A stretch of DNA of 64,000 bases from Aquabacterium sp. NJ1 (GCF_000768065.1 NZ_JRKM01000001.1:4805100-4869099), one strand, 5' to 3'; shown: positions 51,475-60,584, counted from the stretch's first letter. Program-made: numbers and translations. Notes: a model not told the origin generated them from the sequence alone.

Positions 51475-52317
51475 ATGATCTTTTCCAAGACCCTGCTCAG
51501 GCAGCGCAGTGTGCTGCCGGGCTTCGATCTGGCCCTGGGCCTGGCGCTGTTCTACCTTTGCCTGATTGTGCTCATCCCGCTGGGCGCCGCATTCTTGAAA
51601 ACGAGCAGCCTGACCTGGTCTGAATTTGTGGACGTGGTGACGGCCGAGCGCGTGGTGGCTTCCTACAAGCTGACCTTTGGCGCCTCCTTGCTGGCGGCTG
51701 TGGTGAACGCGATCTTCGGCTTGCTTGTGGCCTGGGTGCTCGTGCGCTATGACTTCCTTGGGCGGCGTGTGGTGGATGCGCTGGTCGATCTGCCTTTTGC
51801 GCTGCCCACCGCTGTAGCCGGCATCACCTTGACAGGGCTCTATGCGGGTAACGGCTGGATCGGTCAGTACCTTGAGCCTCTGGGTTTCAAGGTGGCTTTC
51901 ACGCCTGTGGGTGTGTTCGTGGCCATGACCTTCATCGGCTTGCCCTTCGTGGTGCGCACCGTGCAACCCATTCTGGAGGACATGGCTTCGGAGCTGGAAG
52001 AGGCCGCCGCAACGCTGGGGGCCAGCCGCCTGCAGACCTTTGCCAAGGTCATTCTGCCCATCCTCACGCCGGCCTTGCTGACGGGCTTTGCGTTGGCCTT
52101 TGCCCGTGCGCTCGGCGAGTACGGCTCCATCATCTTCATCGCGGGCAACATGCCCATGGTCTCCGAGATCACACCCCTGCTGATCATCACCAAGCTGGAG
52201 CAGTACGACTATGCAGGCGCGACCGCCATTGCCGTGGTGATGCTGGTGATGTCGTTTGTCTTGCTGCTGGCGATCAACGGGTCACAGGCCTGGGCGCGCA
52301 AGCGCCAGGGCAAGTAA
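51475..52317 (+). CDS. cysT: Sulfate ABC transporter permease CysT (CysU)
   Basis: An inner-membrane permease of 280 aa with six predicted helices. The ABC-permease coupling helix is 'EEAAATLGASRLQTFAKVILPILTPALLTGFALAFARALGEYG', where 'EAA..LGAS' docks on CysA. 'VALPTAVAGITLTGLY'-like and 'FIAGNMPMVSEITPLLI' blocks are typical of CysT. ATG 51475. It is followed by cysW after 14 nt and cysA, and pairs with the binding protein Sbp encoded at 41835. Confidence 0.95.
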   Translation: MIFSKTLLRQRSVLPGFDLALGLALFYLCLIVLIPLGAAFLKTSSLTWSEFVDVVTAERVVASYKLTFGASLLAAVVNAIFGLLVAWVLVRYDFLGRRVVDALVDLPFALPTAVAGITLTGLYAGNGWIGQYLEPLGFKVAFTPVGVFVAMTFIGLPFVVRTVQPILEDMASELEEAAATLGASRLQTFAKVILPILTPALLTGFALAFARALGEYGSIIFIAGNMPMVSEITPLLIITKLEQYDYAGATAIAVVMLVMSFVLLLAINGSQAWARKRQGK

Positions 52318-52331
52318 AGGTGTGACGAGAC

Positions 52332-53207
52332 ATGAGTTCCCTCGCTCCCTCTAATCTGCCTGGCGCCACCAAAGAGCCCGCCTGGGTTCGCTATGTGCTC
52401 ACCGCACTGGCGCTGGTTTTCCTATCGTTGTTCCTGTTCGTGCCACTGGTGTCGGTCTTTTTCGAGGCCTTCAAGAAGGGCGTCGACGTCTATCTGGCGG
52501 CCATTACGGATGCGGATGCGTTGTCGGCCGTTGGTTTGACCTTGATCGCGGCCGTGATCGCCGTGCCCTTGAACCTGGTTTTTGGCATATCCGCTGCGTG
52601 GGCGATCGCCAAGTTCGATTTCCGCGGCAAGAGCGTGCTGCTCACGCTGATCGACCTGCCGTTCTCGGTGTCGCCTGTGATCGCGGGCCTCATCTATGTG
52701 CTCGTGTTCGGTCTGCAAGGCTGGTTCGGCGAATGGCTGAGCGCGCATGATCTGAAGGTGATCTTCGCCGTGCCCGGCATCGTGTTGGCCACGATCTTCG
52801 TGACCTTCCCCTTCGTGGCGCGGGAGCTGATCCCCCTGATGCAGGCGCAAGGCCAGGAGCAGGAGGAGGCCGCACGTGTGCTGGGTGCATCGGGGCTACA
52901 GACCTTCATGAAGGTGACGCTGCCCAACGTGAAGTGGGCCCTGCTGTATGGCGTGATCCTGTGTAACGCGCGTGCCATGGGCGAGTTCGGTGCCGTGTCG
53001 GTTGTGTCCGGCCACGTGCGCGGGCAGACCAACACCTTGCCCCTGCACATTGAAGTCCTTTACAACGAATACCAGATGGCCGCAGCGTTTGCCGTGGCAT
53101 CCTTGCTGGCCAGCCTTGCCCTGGTCACGCTGGTCCTGAAATACATTGTCGAACGCCGGGTTCAGCGCGAGCTGGCCCAGGCCAAGGACGCCGGAGTCGC
53201 CGCATGA
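52332..53207 (+). CDS. cysW: Sulfate ABC transporter permease CysW
   Basis: The second inner-membrane subunit, 291 aa, with six helices. The coupling motif is '[50 protein letters not shown]', and '[25 protein letters not shown]' is typical of CysW. ATG 52332. Its stop overlaps the start of cysA (ATGA), so the two are translationally coupled. Confidence 0.95.
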   Translation: MSSLAPSNLPGATKEPAWVRYVLTALALVFLSLFLFVPLVSVFFEAFKKGVDVYLAAITDADALSAVGLTLIAAVIAVPLNLVFGISAAWAIAKFDFRGKSVLLTLIDLPFSVSPVIAGLIYVLVFGLQGWFGEWLSAHDLKVIFAVPGIVLATIFVTFPFVARELIPLMQAQGQEQEEAARVLGASGLQTFMKVTLPNVKWALLYGVILCNARAMGEFGAVSVVSGHVRGQTNTLPLHIEVLYNEYQMAAAFAVASLLASLALVTLVLKYIVERRVQRELAQAKDAGVAA

Positions 53208-54295
53208 GCATCGAAGTCAAGAACCTCGTCAAACGATTTGGCGCCGTCACCGTGTGTGACAACCTCAACCTGAACATTCCTTCCGGGGAACTGGTGGCCT
53301 TGCTGGGCCCCTCTGGCTCGGGCAAGACCTCGCTGCTGCGCATCATCGCCGGGCTGGAAACGCCGGATGGCGGCTCCGTGCTGTTCAATGGCGAGGACGC
53401 CACCCATGTGGCCGTGCGCGAGCGCCAGGTGGGTTTTGTGTTCCAGCACTACGCCTTGTTTGGCCACATGACGATCTTCGAGAATGTGGCATTTGGCCTG
53501 CGCGTGCGCCCCAAGGACGCGCGGCCCTCCGAGGCGCAGATCAAGGCCAAGGTGACCGAGCTGCTCAAACTGGTCCAGTTGGACTGGATCGCCGACCGCT
53601 ACCCGCACCAGTTGTCAGGCGGCCAGCGCCAACGCATCGCGCTGGCGCGCGCCCTGGCGGTGGAGCCCAAGGTGCTGTTGCTGGACGAGCCCTTCGGCGC
53701 GCTGGACGCGAAAGTCCGCAAGGAACTGCGCCGCTGGTTGCGCCGACTGCACGATGAAATGCACATCACCAGTGTGTTCGTGACCCACGACCAGGAGGAA
53801 GCCATGGAAGTGGCTGACCGCATTGTGGTGATGAACCAGGGCCGCATCGAGCAAGAAGGTACGCCTGATCAGGTTTACGACCACCCGGCCTCGCCCTTTG
53901 TGTTGCAGTTCCTGGGGGACGTGAACCTCTTCCATGGCCGCGACCATGCGCAAGGCGCGGTGGCCAGCGCAGCCGACGCGCCGGCCGACGCCGTGAGTTA
54001 TGTGCGCCCACACGAGATCCAGGTGCTGGCCCGTGCCGAGGAGGGCAGCCTGCCGGTGAGCCTGGTGCACACCTTGACCGTGGGCCCCAATACACGCCTG
54101 GAGTTCAAGCGAGCAGACGGCCACGGCGAGATCGACGTGGAGTTGCCCCGATCCGAGTACGCGGCGCTGCGCGACAGCGGCATCCTGCAAACAGGGGCGA
54201 CGGTTCACCTCAAGCCGCGCCGCATCCGTCGCTTCTCGGCGGTCAATGGCGGTCGCGCCGAGTTTGTCGAGTCGGACCCGGCCTCCATGATCTGA
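53204..54295 (+). CDS. cysA: Sulfate/thiosulfate ABC transporter ATP-binding protein CysA
   Basis: 363 aa. Walker A 'GPSGSGKTS' (about 36-44), Q-loop 'FVFQHYALF', signature '[15 protein letters not shown]', Walker B '[12 protein letters not shown]', H-loop '[15 protein letters not shown]', then a C-terminal TOBE regulatory domain ('[10 protein letters not shown]'). It powers sulfate import through CysT and CysW. ATG 53204 overlaps the cysW stop. It converges on the cupin gene with 3 nt between stops. Confidence 0.96.
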   Translation: MSIEVKNLVKRFGAVTVCDNLNLNIPSGELVALLGPSGSGKTSLLRIIAGLETPDGGSVLFNGEDATHVAVRERQVGFVFQHYALFGHMTIFENVAFGLRVRPKDARPSEAQIKAKVTELLKLVQLDWIADRYPHQLSGGQRQRIALARALAVEPKVLLLDEPFGALDAKVRKELRRWLRRLHDEMHITSVFVTHDQEEAMEVADRIVVMNQGRIEQEGTPDQVYDHPASPFVLQFLGDVNLFHGRDHAQGAVASAADAPADAVSYVRPHEIQVLARAEEGSLPVSLVHTLTVGPNTRLEFKRADGHGEIDVELPRSEYAALRDSGILQTGATVHLKPRRIRRFSAVNGGRAEFVESDPASMI

Positions 54296-54298
54296 CGA

Positions 54299-54610
54299 TC
54301 AGCGCGGGTGAATGTGCACCGCCAGCCAGGTGGCGCCCGCCGACACCTGCGTCACGGTGTGGGGCGTGTGTGCGGGCAGAAACAGGTGGTCGCCCGCCTT
54401 CAGCGACACAGGCTCGCCCGCAACGTCCAGCCGCGCTTCACCCGTGAGCAAGATCACCCATTCGTCTTGCTCCTGAATGTATTCGGTGGGTGTGATGTCG
54501 GTGCTGCTCACGATGCGCTCGATCACCACATTGCCTTGCTGGACGAGCGTGTCGAAGCGCTCGCCTGTGCTGGGTGGCTGGGCATCAGCGAAGAGATTGC
54601 GAATGTGCAT
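54299..54610 (-). CDS. Small cupin domain protein
   Basis: 103 aa from ATG 54610. Cupin motif 1 is reduced to 'EYIQEQDEWVILLTGEARLDVAGE' and motif 2 is 'LKAGDHLFLPAHTPHTV', keeping Glu and His metal ligands. It resembles phosphoribosylaminoimidazole carboxylase-type/'cupin domain-containing' proteins that bind a metal; the reaction is unknown. Last gene of the leftward run and probably co-transcribed with the PaiB-like gene 31 nt upstream. Confidence 0.8.
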   Translation of the reverse strand: MHIRNLFADAQPPSTGERFDTLVQQGNVVIERIVSSTDITPTEYIQEQDEWVILLTGEARLDVAGEPVSLKAGDHLFLPAHTPHTVTQVSAGATWLAVHIHPR

Positions 54611-54641
54611 AGCGTGTCGGGGTGGCGTGTCGGGCGTGTGC

Positions 54642-55286
54642 TCAAGGTGCAACTGGTGAGCCGAACGCCTGCACCAGGCCGGCCATGCTGGACGCCTCAT
54701 CGCGCTGTAAGGCCTGTAACCCGGCGATGACACCTTGGCGGTTGGCCAAGCCCTGATTCTGACTGACCTTCCACTTGCCTTGCATGCGCACGATGCGGAA
54801 CTCGATGCAGACAACCAAGCCCAGCAAGCGCTCGGTGAAGTCCTCCGGGGCATCCGCCAGTGCCCATGGTTTGCGCTGCTCGGCTTCGTGCCGACGGGTT
54901 TGCTTTTCCAGCACCGCCCGGATGTGCGCTGGGTCATGAGATACCGCCAGCGTGGCGTGCGCATGGACAACGGCATAGTTCCACGTGGGCACAACCTTGC
55001 CTGATTCTGCTTTGCTGGCGTACCAGTTGGGCGACACATAAGCTGAAGGGCCTTGAAAGACCAGCAGGTGTTCTGCGCCTGGGCCCGTCTGCCACAGCGG
55101 GTTGCTCCTGGCCACATGCCCGATGAGCTTGCCGGCCGCACCTTGCTCTGGCTCGTACATCAGCGGAATGTGGTCGGCGACCAGCCCGGAGTGGCCTGAA
55201 GAAATGACCGTGGCCAGTGGGTGTTGCGCCATCAGGCCGAGCAATATCTCGGGCCTGCTTTCTTCGAAGTGGGCGGGGCAGTACAT
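54642..55286 (-). CDS. FMN-binding PaiB-like protein
   Basis: 214 aa. 'MYCPAHFEESRPEILLGLMAQHPLATVIS', 'ADHIPLMYEPEQGAAGKLIGHVARSNPLWQ', 'FQGPSAYVSPNWYASK' and 'VPTWNYAVVHAHA' are the blocks of the PaiB family (annotated as negative transcriptional regulators in Bacillus), whose fold binds FMN. No DNA-binding domain is visible, so an enzyme role is as likely. ATG 55284-55286 on the minus strand. Confidence 0.88.
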   Translation of the reverse strand: MYCPAHFEESRPEILLGLMAQHPLATVISSGHSGLVADHIPLMYEPEQGAAGKLIGHVARSNPLWQTGPGAEHLLVFQGPSAYVSPNWYASKAESGKVVPTWNYAVVHAHATLAVSHDPAHIRAVLEKQTRRHEAEQRKPWALADAPEDFTERLLGLVVCIEFRIVRMQGKWKVSQNQGLANRQGVIAGLQALQRDEASSMAGLVQAFGSPVAP

Positions 55287-55309
55287 GGCTTCCTGTTTTG
55301 TGTGGGGTG

Positions 55310-55453
55310 TCAGGTGGCGTGGTCAGCCGAGGCAAAAAAGCACAGGCCATCCTCTGTGTGCGTCAGGGCCAGGTCAGCGAAGCGGCAAGCATCGAAGAGT
55401 GCGCGGATCCCCGATTCAGCCGAGGCTGGATGAGTTGAGGTTCTGGTGTTCAT
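55310..55453 (-). CDS. Possible small protein
   Basis: A 47-aa frame from ATG 55453 with a plausible soluble sequence ('ASAESGIRALFDACRFADLALTHTEDGLCFFA'). It sits between the PaiB-like and DUF4124 genes in the same direction with small gaps, which is the main argument for it. No homology recognised and no good ribosome site. Confidence 0.3.
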   Translation of the reverse strand: MNTRTSTHPASAESGIRALFDACRFADLALTHTEDGLCFFASADHAT

Positions 55454-55472
55454 GGCTTGTTGATGCCTTGCC

Positions 55473-55955
55473 TCAATCCCTGAGCGGGCCGCACTTTTCA
55501 TCCGGGCTGGGAACCAAGGTGCAGTTGTCGAATGCCTCGGGCTTGATGCTACCCCTGGTGGTTCGGTAAGGGCCGAAGCAGTCCAGGCTTTCCTGATACA
55601 GGAGGCGCCAGGTTGCACAGTCCGTTGTGCTGGTGACGCCCTGGCTAGGCCGCCGGTTTGGTGGCACAGAGGCCGCCGACGCGGGCTGCGAGGCCTTCTC
55701 GCCCGCGCCGGGCTTTCGGATTGACGCCGCGGCCTTGTCCCGTGCGGCGCGTTCCTCCGCTTGCTTCCTGTCTTCCGCCGATACCTCGTAGGGGCCTAAG
55801 TTGACCGGCTTGGCCGAGCCGCGGTATTTCTCAGGCACCACATCCGACACATGTGTTCGCCCGTTCTCGTCAACCCAACGGTAAACCACGGTCGCGAGCG
55901 TGGCCGATGAACAGAGCAGTCCAAAGGCGAGGGCGTAGGCGGTTGGGCGTTTCAT
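55473..55955 (-). CDS. DUF4124 domain periplasmic protein
   Basis: 160 aa with a signal peptide ('MKRPTAYALAFGLLCSSATLATVVY'). The DUF4124 motif 'YRWVDENGRTHVSDVVPEKYR' follows directly. A charged linker and a C-terminal region with four cysteines ('TDCATWRLLYQESLDCFGPYR...DNCTLVPSPDEKCGP') suggest disulfides. Exported; function unknown. Start overlaps the stop of the DUF488 gene by 4 nt (ATGA). Confidence 0.85.
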   Translation of the reverse strand: MKRPTAYALAFGLLCSSATLATVVYRWVDENGRTHVSDVVPEKYRGSAKPVNLGPYEVSAEDRKQAEERAARDKAAASIRKPGAGEKASQPASAASVPPNRRPSQGVTSTTDCATWRLLYQESLDCFGPYRTTRGSIKPEAFDNCTLVPSPDEKCGPLRD

Positions 55956-56341
55956 GGGTGAACGTCTGCGCCGGCCTGTTCAAGCAGGTGGCGCAGGATG
56001 GATCGATGGCAATGCGCTTCGTCCTCACAGTAGCAGCCAACGGAAAAATTGGATTGCCGTGACAAGGTGGCCAGCAACTCGATGGTTCGGCTGGTCTCGG
56101 GCGTGCTCATCTCGCTTTTGTATTGCTTCTCGAAAGCCCGCCATTGCTCGGGTGATGCGGCGGCCTGCCCGAGCTTCATGGTCTCCAGACTGGGCGCCAG
56201 GTTCGGGTACCAGACGTCATACCAGTTGCCTGACGCAAACTCGGCCTTGGGCACGCCTCTTGGCGGGCGGCGTACCGTGCCAATGCGCGTACCTTCGTCC
56301 TCTGTTCTGGGGCTGCCCAGTCGAACAATGCGAACGGTCAT
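55952..56341 (-). CDS. DUF488 family protein (YeaO-like)
   Basis: 129 aa. The family core is visible as 'RIVRLGSPRTEDEGTRIGTVRRPPRGVPKAEFA', 'WYDVWYPNLAPS' and the C-terminal 'VGCYCEDEAHCHRSILRHLL' with two Cys and His residues that recall a metal or cysteine site. Cytosolic; function not established. In the leftward run of small genes. Confidence 0.85.
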   Translation of the reverse strand: MTVRIVRLGSPRTEDEGTRIGTVRRPPRGVPKAEFASGNWYDVWYPNLAPSLETMKLGQAAASPEQWRAFEKQYKSEMSTPETSRTIELLATLSRQSNFSVGCYCEDEAHCHRSILRHLLEQAGADVHP

Positions 56342-56359
56342 GAGGGCTCCTGATCTGAA

Positions 56360-56899
56360 TCAGCCATCAACTTGGGGGATCAACGCCAGCAAATCCGTGG
56401 TGCCGGGATCGATGCCGGCCTGGAACAGCAGCGTCGTCACCTGACCCCGGTGATGCGTCTGGTGATTGAAGAAATGAGTGAGCAGGGCGTGCAGATTGCG
56501 GCTTGACCGGACGCCCTTGGTATTGGCATAGCTCAGGTTCGATGCCAGCACCTCGTCGCTTGCGCTGGCTGTGAACTGAATGATCAGCTCGTCCAGCCAT
56601 TCACGGTAGGTCTGTAGCGAACCGAGGTCTGCAAACATGGCCTCATCGAGTGCCTTGGGTTGAGGCCGCTCGGTCACGGGGCGAAGGATGGCGGCACACC
56701 CGGGGTGCTGGGCAAAGCGGTTCAGCCAGATCGTGTCGCCCACAGCCAGGTGGTTCAATGTGCCCAGGATGGAGCCAAAGAAGGCGCCCCGATTTGCTGT
56801 GATGGCCTCAACGGGCAGCTCGGCGGCCGATGCCAACAGTTTGCGGTTCATCCACTGGTTGTAGTGGGCCAGTAGCTGCAGGTGGGAAGAGGGGGTCAT
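56360..56899 (-). CDS. DinB family protein
   Basis: A four-helix-bundle protein of 179 aa. The metal-binding His triad is in 'LGTLNHLAVGDTIWLNRF' (first His) and 'LLTHFFNHQTHHRGQVTTLL' (the paired His near the C-terminus), typical of DinB/YfiT-like thiol-dependent enzymes. ATG 56899. Substrate unknown. Confidence 0.88.
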   Translation of the reverse strand: MTPSSHLQLLAHYNQWMNRKLLASAAELPVEAITANRGAFFGSILGTLNHLAVGDTIWLNRFAQHPGCAAILRPVTERPQPKALDEAMFADLGSLQTYREWLDELIIQFTASASDEVLASNLSYANTKGVRSSRNLHALLTHFFNHQTHHRGQVTTLLFQAGIDPGTTDLLALIPQVDG

Positions 56900-56921
56900 G
56901 ACGAGGTCAGGGGTTGGCCAT

Positions 56922-57422
56922 TCATTCTGGCCGCCAGGCAGCAGCCTGAAAGTAGGTGCCAGCCTCGCTGGCTTGCTCTGCTTCGAGGAATCGGCGTGTA
57001 TCAGCTCGCAGGGGTGTGCGCCCCATCGCCTGCGCATCCAGGAAACGGGCCGCTTTGGTTTCCGCACCGTCGGCAATCGGCGTGCCGTGTTCGACACGCG
57101 CTGCGAACACGGTCGCCACCCAGGCGATCTGGTCGCCATTGCTGTATGTCGTTACGCAATCAGCGCCACCAACGACGGCCACGATGCGCGTCAACCTCGC
57201 CAGGACGTGCGTCTCTTCCCAGACTTCGCGAACCGCCGCATCGGCAGGCGACTCCCCCGGCTCGATGATCCCGCCCGGCAGCGTCCAGCTGTCCGAATCC
57301 CGATCATGCACAAACAGGATGCGATCTTGCGCATCCCGTGCGATCACGACAATCGTAGGCAGCAGGACGAGGTCGGTGCCGATCTTCTGCCGCAATTGAG
57401 CCAGGAATGGAGGAATGGGCAT
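56922..57422 (-). CDS. NUDIX hydrolase
   Basis: 166 aa. The Nudix box is 'GGIIEPGESPADAAVREVWEETHV' (about 51-74), matching G-x5-E-x7-REVxEE with a His at the usual final Gly. It should hydrolyse a nucleoside diphosphate derivative. The preceding strand 'LLPTIVVIARDAQDRILFVHDR' is typical of MutT-like members. ATG 57422. Confidence 0.9.
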   Translation of the reverse strand: MPIPPFLAQLRQKIGTDLVLLPTIVVIARDAQDRILFVHDRDSDSWTLPGGIIEPGESPADAAVREVWEETHVLARLTRIVAVVGGADCVTTYSNGDQIAWVATVFAARVEHGTPIADGAETKAARFLDAQAMGRTPLRADTRRFLEAEQASEAGTYFQAAAWRPE

Positions 57423-57455
57423 GTTGTGGCCTGAAGTCAAGCGTGTTGGGTGCGA

Positions 57456-57854
57456 TCACGTATTCTGAGGGCGCATGGCCTCCCATTGTTCGACAGCATG
57501 CCTGGCCAGCGCCGTTACCCAGCAAGGTGAATCTGGCACGAAGGCCAGGCCGAACTTCGGGCTCACCAGAAAGCCGGCCCGCTCGAAGTGGTCACCGTCT
57601 TGCTCGCGCACAAAAGCCTTCAAGCTGGGGAAGGGCACCGACACGGTGTTCAGGTGCACGACCTTTGCTTGCCTGGTCACCTCTTCCAGCCGCCCGCAAT
57701 CCTGGAAGCGAAAGACCACATCGCCGTAGTCCAGCTCGGTGAGTTCCACGGCGTTTCGTGTTTCGCTGTCAGGCTGTCCATTTGCCCGAACCACGTCTTC
57801 ACGCCTCGCGGTGAAGGGGATGCCATCTACGCTGACGTAAGGGTCCAGGTGCAT
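57456..57854 (-). CDS. Conserved hypothetical protein
   Basis: 132 aa, soluble, no cysteine cluster or membrane segment. Recognisable blocks are 'PFTARREDVVRANGQPDSETRNAVELTELDYGDVVFRFQDCGRLEEVT' and 'FERAGFLVSPKFGLAFVPDSPCWVTALA'. These recall small immunity-type or antitoxin-like proteins, but I cannot place it in a family. ATG 57854, 25 nt after the upstream SRPBCC gene. Confidence 0.6.
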   Translation of the reverse strand: MHLDPYVSVDGIPFTARREDVVRANGQPDSETRNAVELTELDYGDVVFRFQDCGRLEEVTRQAKVVHLNTVSVPFPSLKAFVREQDGDHFERAGFLVSPKFGLAFVPDSPCWVTALARHAVEQWEAMRPQNT

Positions 57855-57879
57855 GGGGGGCGCTCCCGTGAGCGGGGGG

Positions 57880-58326
57880 TCAGTCGGCGATCACGGGCTC
57901 AACCAATCTGACCAATTGGGCCAGTGATTCCTGCCAGCCGAGGTAGCACATCTCTACCGGGATGACGGCCGGGATACCTTCTTGAACGATGTTCAGCTCG
58001 GTCCCGCAAGAGACAGGCCTCAGTGACACGGTGGTCACCATCTCGCCAGACAGATGGGGATCGTCAAATTTATCCGTGTAGCAGATGCGTTCATGCGGCA
58101 CGAGCTCGCGGTACTCGCCACCAAAGGGGTGTCCGTGCCCCGTGGTGAAGTTCGTGAACGCCATCCTGAACGTGCCGCCAACGCGGGCATCCATGTGCAG
58201 GACCTTGCACGTGAAGCCATACGGCGGGAGCCACTTGGCCATCGCATCCGCATCCAGGAAAGCGCGATAGATGCGCTCTGGGGTGGTCCGGATGACGCGG
58301 TGAAGGCGAACGGTGTTGCTTGGCAT
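57880..58326 (-). CDS. SRPBCC (AHSA1-like) domain protein 1
   Basis: 148 aa with the START-like/AHSA1 fold: 'LHRVIRTTPERIYRAFLDADAMAKWLPPYGF', 'GGTFRMAFTNF' and the C-terminal helix 'GWQESLAQLVRLVEP'. Binds a hydrophobic ligand or another protein. A different AHSA1-like gene lies at 59151. ATG 58326. Confidence 0.88.
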   Translation of the reverse strand: MPSNTVRLHRVIRTTPERIYRAFLDADAMAKWLPPYGFTCKVLHMDARVGGTFRMAFTNFTTGHGHPFGGEYRELVPHERICYTDKFDDPHLSGEMVTTVSLRPVSCGTELNIVQEGIPAVIPVEMCYLGWQESLAQLVRLVEPVIAD

Positions 58327-58402
58327 GATCAGCTTTCAAATGGAAGAGGAAGGCCCTCAACGCCACGACGATCCAGCAGCCCAGGAATCGACACGGCGTG
58401 CG

Positions 58403-58753
58403 TCAGTCCTCGTCAGGCTCCCAATCACCAGCCTCCTGGAACTCCCCGACGCCGCTGGCCTTCTCAAAAGCAGCCCCGACCTCGGCCTTGAGGTGCGCAA
58501 TGATGGACGGGTCGATGTTGGCGATGAGGTTCACGTCATACGCCCCTTGGTTGTTCGCGTTCTCCATGTAGGCATCGCTTTCGAGGCCCGACAGAAAACG
58601 CCAACCACTGTCTGAGTGGTTGACCGGCTGTTCCCGGTACATGAACCGGACCGGAAGCCCTTGAACGGCGATCTTGTCGGTGGCGATGCAGGTGCCAAGG
58701 CCCGTCACAAGCGGCTTGAGCTGGTCTGGCGAGAGGTGAAGTTTTTTACTCAT
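58403..58753 (-). CDS. DUF2185 domain protein
   Basis: 116 aa. 'CIATDKIAVQGLPVRFMYREQPVNHSDSGWRFLSGLES' followed by 'YMENANNQGAYDVNLIANIDPSI' is the DUF2185 (immunity protein Imm33-like) pattern. Acidic C-terminus ('GDWEPDED'). ATG 58753 overlaps the end of the DUF4440-like gene by 8 nt. Confidence 0.8.
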   Translation of the reverse strand: MSKKLHLSPDQLKPLVTGLGTCIATDKIAVQGLPVRFMYREQPVNHSDSGWRFLSGLESDAYMENANNQGAYDVNLIANIDPSIIAHLKAEVGAAFEKASGVGEFQEAGDWEPDED

Positions 58754-59129
58754 TGGATGGGGGCGCCACAACGGTGCCTTGGTGATAACGCATTTTCCAG
58801 CCTTGTTCGGTTTGCTGCCAGAGGGTAGCCCTTCTGGACAGGCGTGTGGGCTGTTCAAGCAGGTAGGTCAACAGGAAGTTGCCTGGCGCGATCTCTTCTA
58901 TCCGGTAGTCGGACGCCCGCCAGGCTTCTTCACGGGGTTGGGCCTGGCGCGCTTCCAGCGTATCCAGGACGAAAGTGCGGTCATACACCTTTCCAGAGGC
59001 GCCGACTTCCCAGAATTCAGGGGCCAACAGCCGTTCGAAGTGTGCCCGCTGTTGGCCATCATTGGCCGCATAGATCAGCGGCTCCAGCGCCTTCAATTGC
59101 GTCAGGACAAGGGTGATTTCCGTGTTCAT
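58746..59129 (-). CDS. NTF2-like protein (DUF4440)
   Basis: 127 aa with an NTF2-like cone fold: an N-terminal helix ('LVLTQLKALEPLIYAANDGQQRAHFERLLAPEFWEVG'), 'GKVYDRTFVLDTL' and the strand pair 'FLLTYLLEQ...RRATLWQQTEQGWKMRYHQGT'. Annotated DUF4440/nuclear transport factor 2-like; ligand unknown. ATG 59129. Confidence 0.85.
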   Translation of the reverse strand: MNTEITLVLTQLKALEPLIYAANDGQQRAHFERLLAPEFWEVGASGKVYDRTFVLDTLEARQAQPREEAWRASDYRIEEIAPGNFLLTYLLEQPTRLSRRATLWQQTEQGWKMRYHQGTVVAPPSNE

Positions 59130-59150
59130 GAAGAGGCAGGGCAGGGGGTG

Positions 59151-59585
59151 TCAAGAGCTTGCTTTGCCCAAGCCCAACTCGGCGCTCAGGCGGTCAAGGT
59201 TTTGCTCGTTGGCCGGTTCGACAATGTGACGAACCGCTTGCGCCACGGCGTCATCGGCAAAGGCCTGATCCCACCGGAGCAGGGTGCCTTGGCCCGCAGG
59301 CTCCAGCGCGATGGTGAGCTGGAAGTGGGGCTCGCAGACGTGTCGAATCACGACGCGCCTGTCAGGCTCGATATCGGTGAAGATGGATTCGTTGGCATAG
59401 ACCGTGCCGTCCGGCCCGATCATGCGGAAGATCCATTTGCCGCCAGGCTGAAAGTCGAAGACCTCGAATTGGTTGGAGAAACCATTGGGCCCCCACCATC
59501 TGGCCAGACGCTCAGGGGCCTGGATCGCAGCGAATACCGATGCGGGCTTTGCGGCAAGGTGTCGGGTGGTGCTGAAGGTGGTCAT
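59151..59585 (-). CDS. SRPBCC (AHSA1-like) domain protein 2
   Basis: 144 aa: 'TRHLAAKPASVFAAIQAPERLARWWGPNGF' and 'FQPGGKWIFRMIGPDG' define the AHSA1/YndB subfamily, and the C-terminus ends with the long helix of the fold ('ANEQNLDRLSAELGL'). ATG 59585 overlaps the DUF1801 gene stop by 4 nt. Confidence 0.88.
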   Translation of the reverse strand: MTTFSTTRHLAAKPASVFAAIQAPERLARWWGPNGFSNQFEVFDFQPGGKWIFRMIGPDGTVYANESIFTDIEPDRRVVIRHVCEPHFQLTIALEPAGQGTLLRWDQAFADDAVAQAVRHIVEPANEQNLDRLSAELGLGKASS

Positions 59586-60028
59586 GGGCGTTTCGCTTTG
59601 GTCTTCGCTGATGAGGTGTTGCGCGCCGCCGCGGCAAGAATCAGGGCCTTGAAGGCCGATGCATTGATGATTTCGCCTTCCAGAATGTCGATGGCACGCC
59701 TTGTGTTGCCGTCCATGCTTGAATTGAAGAGCCGGTCCGGGTCGTTCAGCGAGGCGCCCTGGGCGAAAGTCAATTTGACCTTGGCCTTGTAGGTTTCGCC
59801 CGTGCAGATGATCCCATCAAAAGACCATACGGGGGTCCCCATCCACTTCACCTCCTCGACGACGTCGGGAAGCGCCTCCTTGATGAGGGCGCGTAACTGG
59901 CTCAGCGTCTGGCCGCGCCAGTCCGCGAGTTCCGTGATCTTCTTGTCAATGAACTCGGATGCGGGCTGGGGTGCCGATGTGATGGGTCGCTTCACGTTTT
60001 GCTCCTCTGCATTCAGTGCCAAGCTCAT
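59582..60028 (-). CDS. DUF1801 domain protein
   Basis: 148 aa from ATG 60028. 'LRALIKEALPDVVEEVKWMGTPVWSFDGIICTGETYKAKVKLTFAQGASL' is the DUF1801 (YdhG/YjbR-like) core, and the tail is Lys/Ala-rich. Function unknown; members are often co-encoded with SRPBCC and NUDIX genes as here. A TTG 30 nt upstream is a less likely start. Confidence 0.85.
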   Translation of the reverse strand: MSLALNAEEQNVKRPITSAPQPASEFIDKKITELADWRGQTLSQLRALIKEALPDVVEEVKWMGTPVWSFDGIICTGETYKAKVKLTFAQGASLNDPDRLFNSSMDGNTRRAIDILEGEIINASAFKALILAAAARNTSSAKTKAKRP

Positions 60029-60050
60029 GCTGACGGCGTGGCATGTGCGC

Positions 60051-60497
60051 TTACTCAAGCACCTTTGTCATGTGGTGGCAACTCAGTTCGAAACCCTTGT
60101 TGAGGTAAAGCCGATGCGCCACATGCCTGGCATAGCCCGTATCAAGGTGAAGCGCCTTGCACTCCTGCTGGCGAGCGTACTCGGCCAACCAGTCAAGCAG
60201 CATCCCCCCAAAACCTTGCCCCCGGGCCTCGGGCAGGGTGCTCAGGTCGTCAATGTAAATGACCCGCCCCCAGGCAAGGAATTCAGCTGTCCTGAAGCCC
60301 GCGACGCTCTTGACCAAGCCGTCTTGCTCAAGCGCCAACACCTGGAAACCTTGCGCCTGCTGCCGCCGTATTTGAGTCAGGAACGCTTCGCGGCGCACAT
60401 GTGGACGCAAGGCGGAAAACGCGTCAAAACACGACTCGATCTGCGAGTCGTCATGGGCGAGGAACAGGCGGGGTTGGGGCATGGCGTTCTCGGTCAT
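60051..60497 (-). CDS. GNAT family N-acetyltransferase
   Basis: 148 aa. The acetyl-CoA pyrophosphate loop is 'TLPEARGQGFGGMLLDWLAEYARQQ', followed by 'LHLDTGYARHVAHRLYLNKGFELSC', typical of GNAT. Substrate unknown. ATG 60497 (MTENAMP) or the internal ATG 60482 are both acceptable starts. Confidence 0.9.
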   Translation of the reverse strand: MTENAMPQPRLFLAHDDSQIESCFDAFSALRPHVRREAFLTQIRRQQAQGFQVLALEQDGLVKSVAGFRTAEFLAWGRVIYIDDLSTLPEARGQGFGGMLLDWLAEYARQQECKALHLDTGYARHVAHRLYLNKGFELSCHHMTKVLE

Positions 60498-60584
60498 GTG
60501 GTTCTGGTGTTGGTACGCAGGCACGCCAGCATAGAGCAAGTGCCCACGCCCCTGTAACTGAAACGGCGCTGGCTCCTTGCCTTG

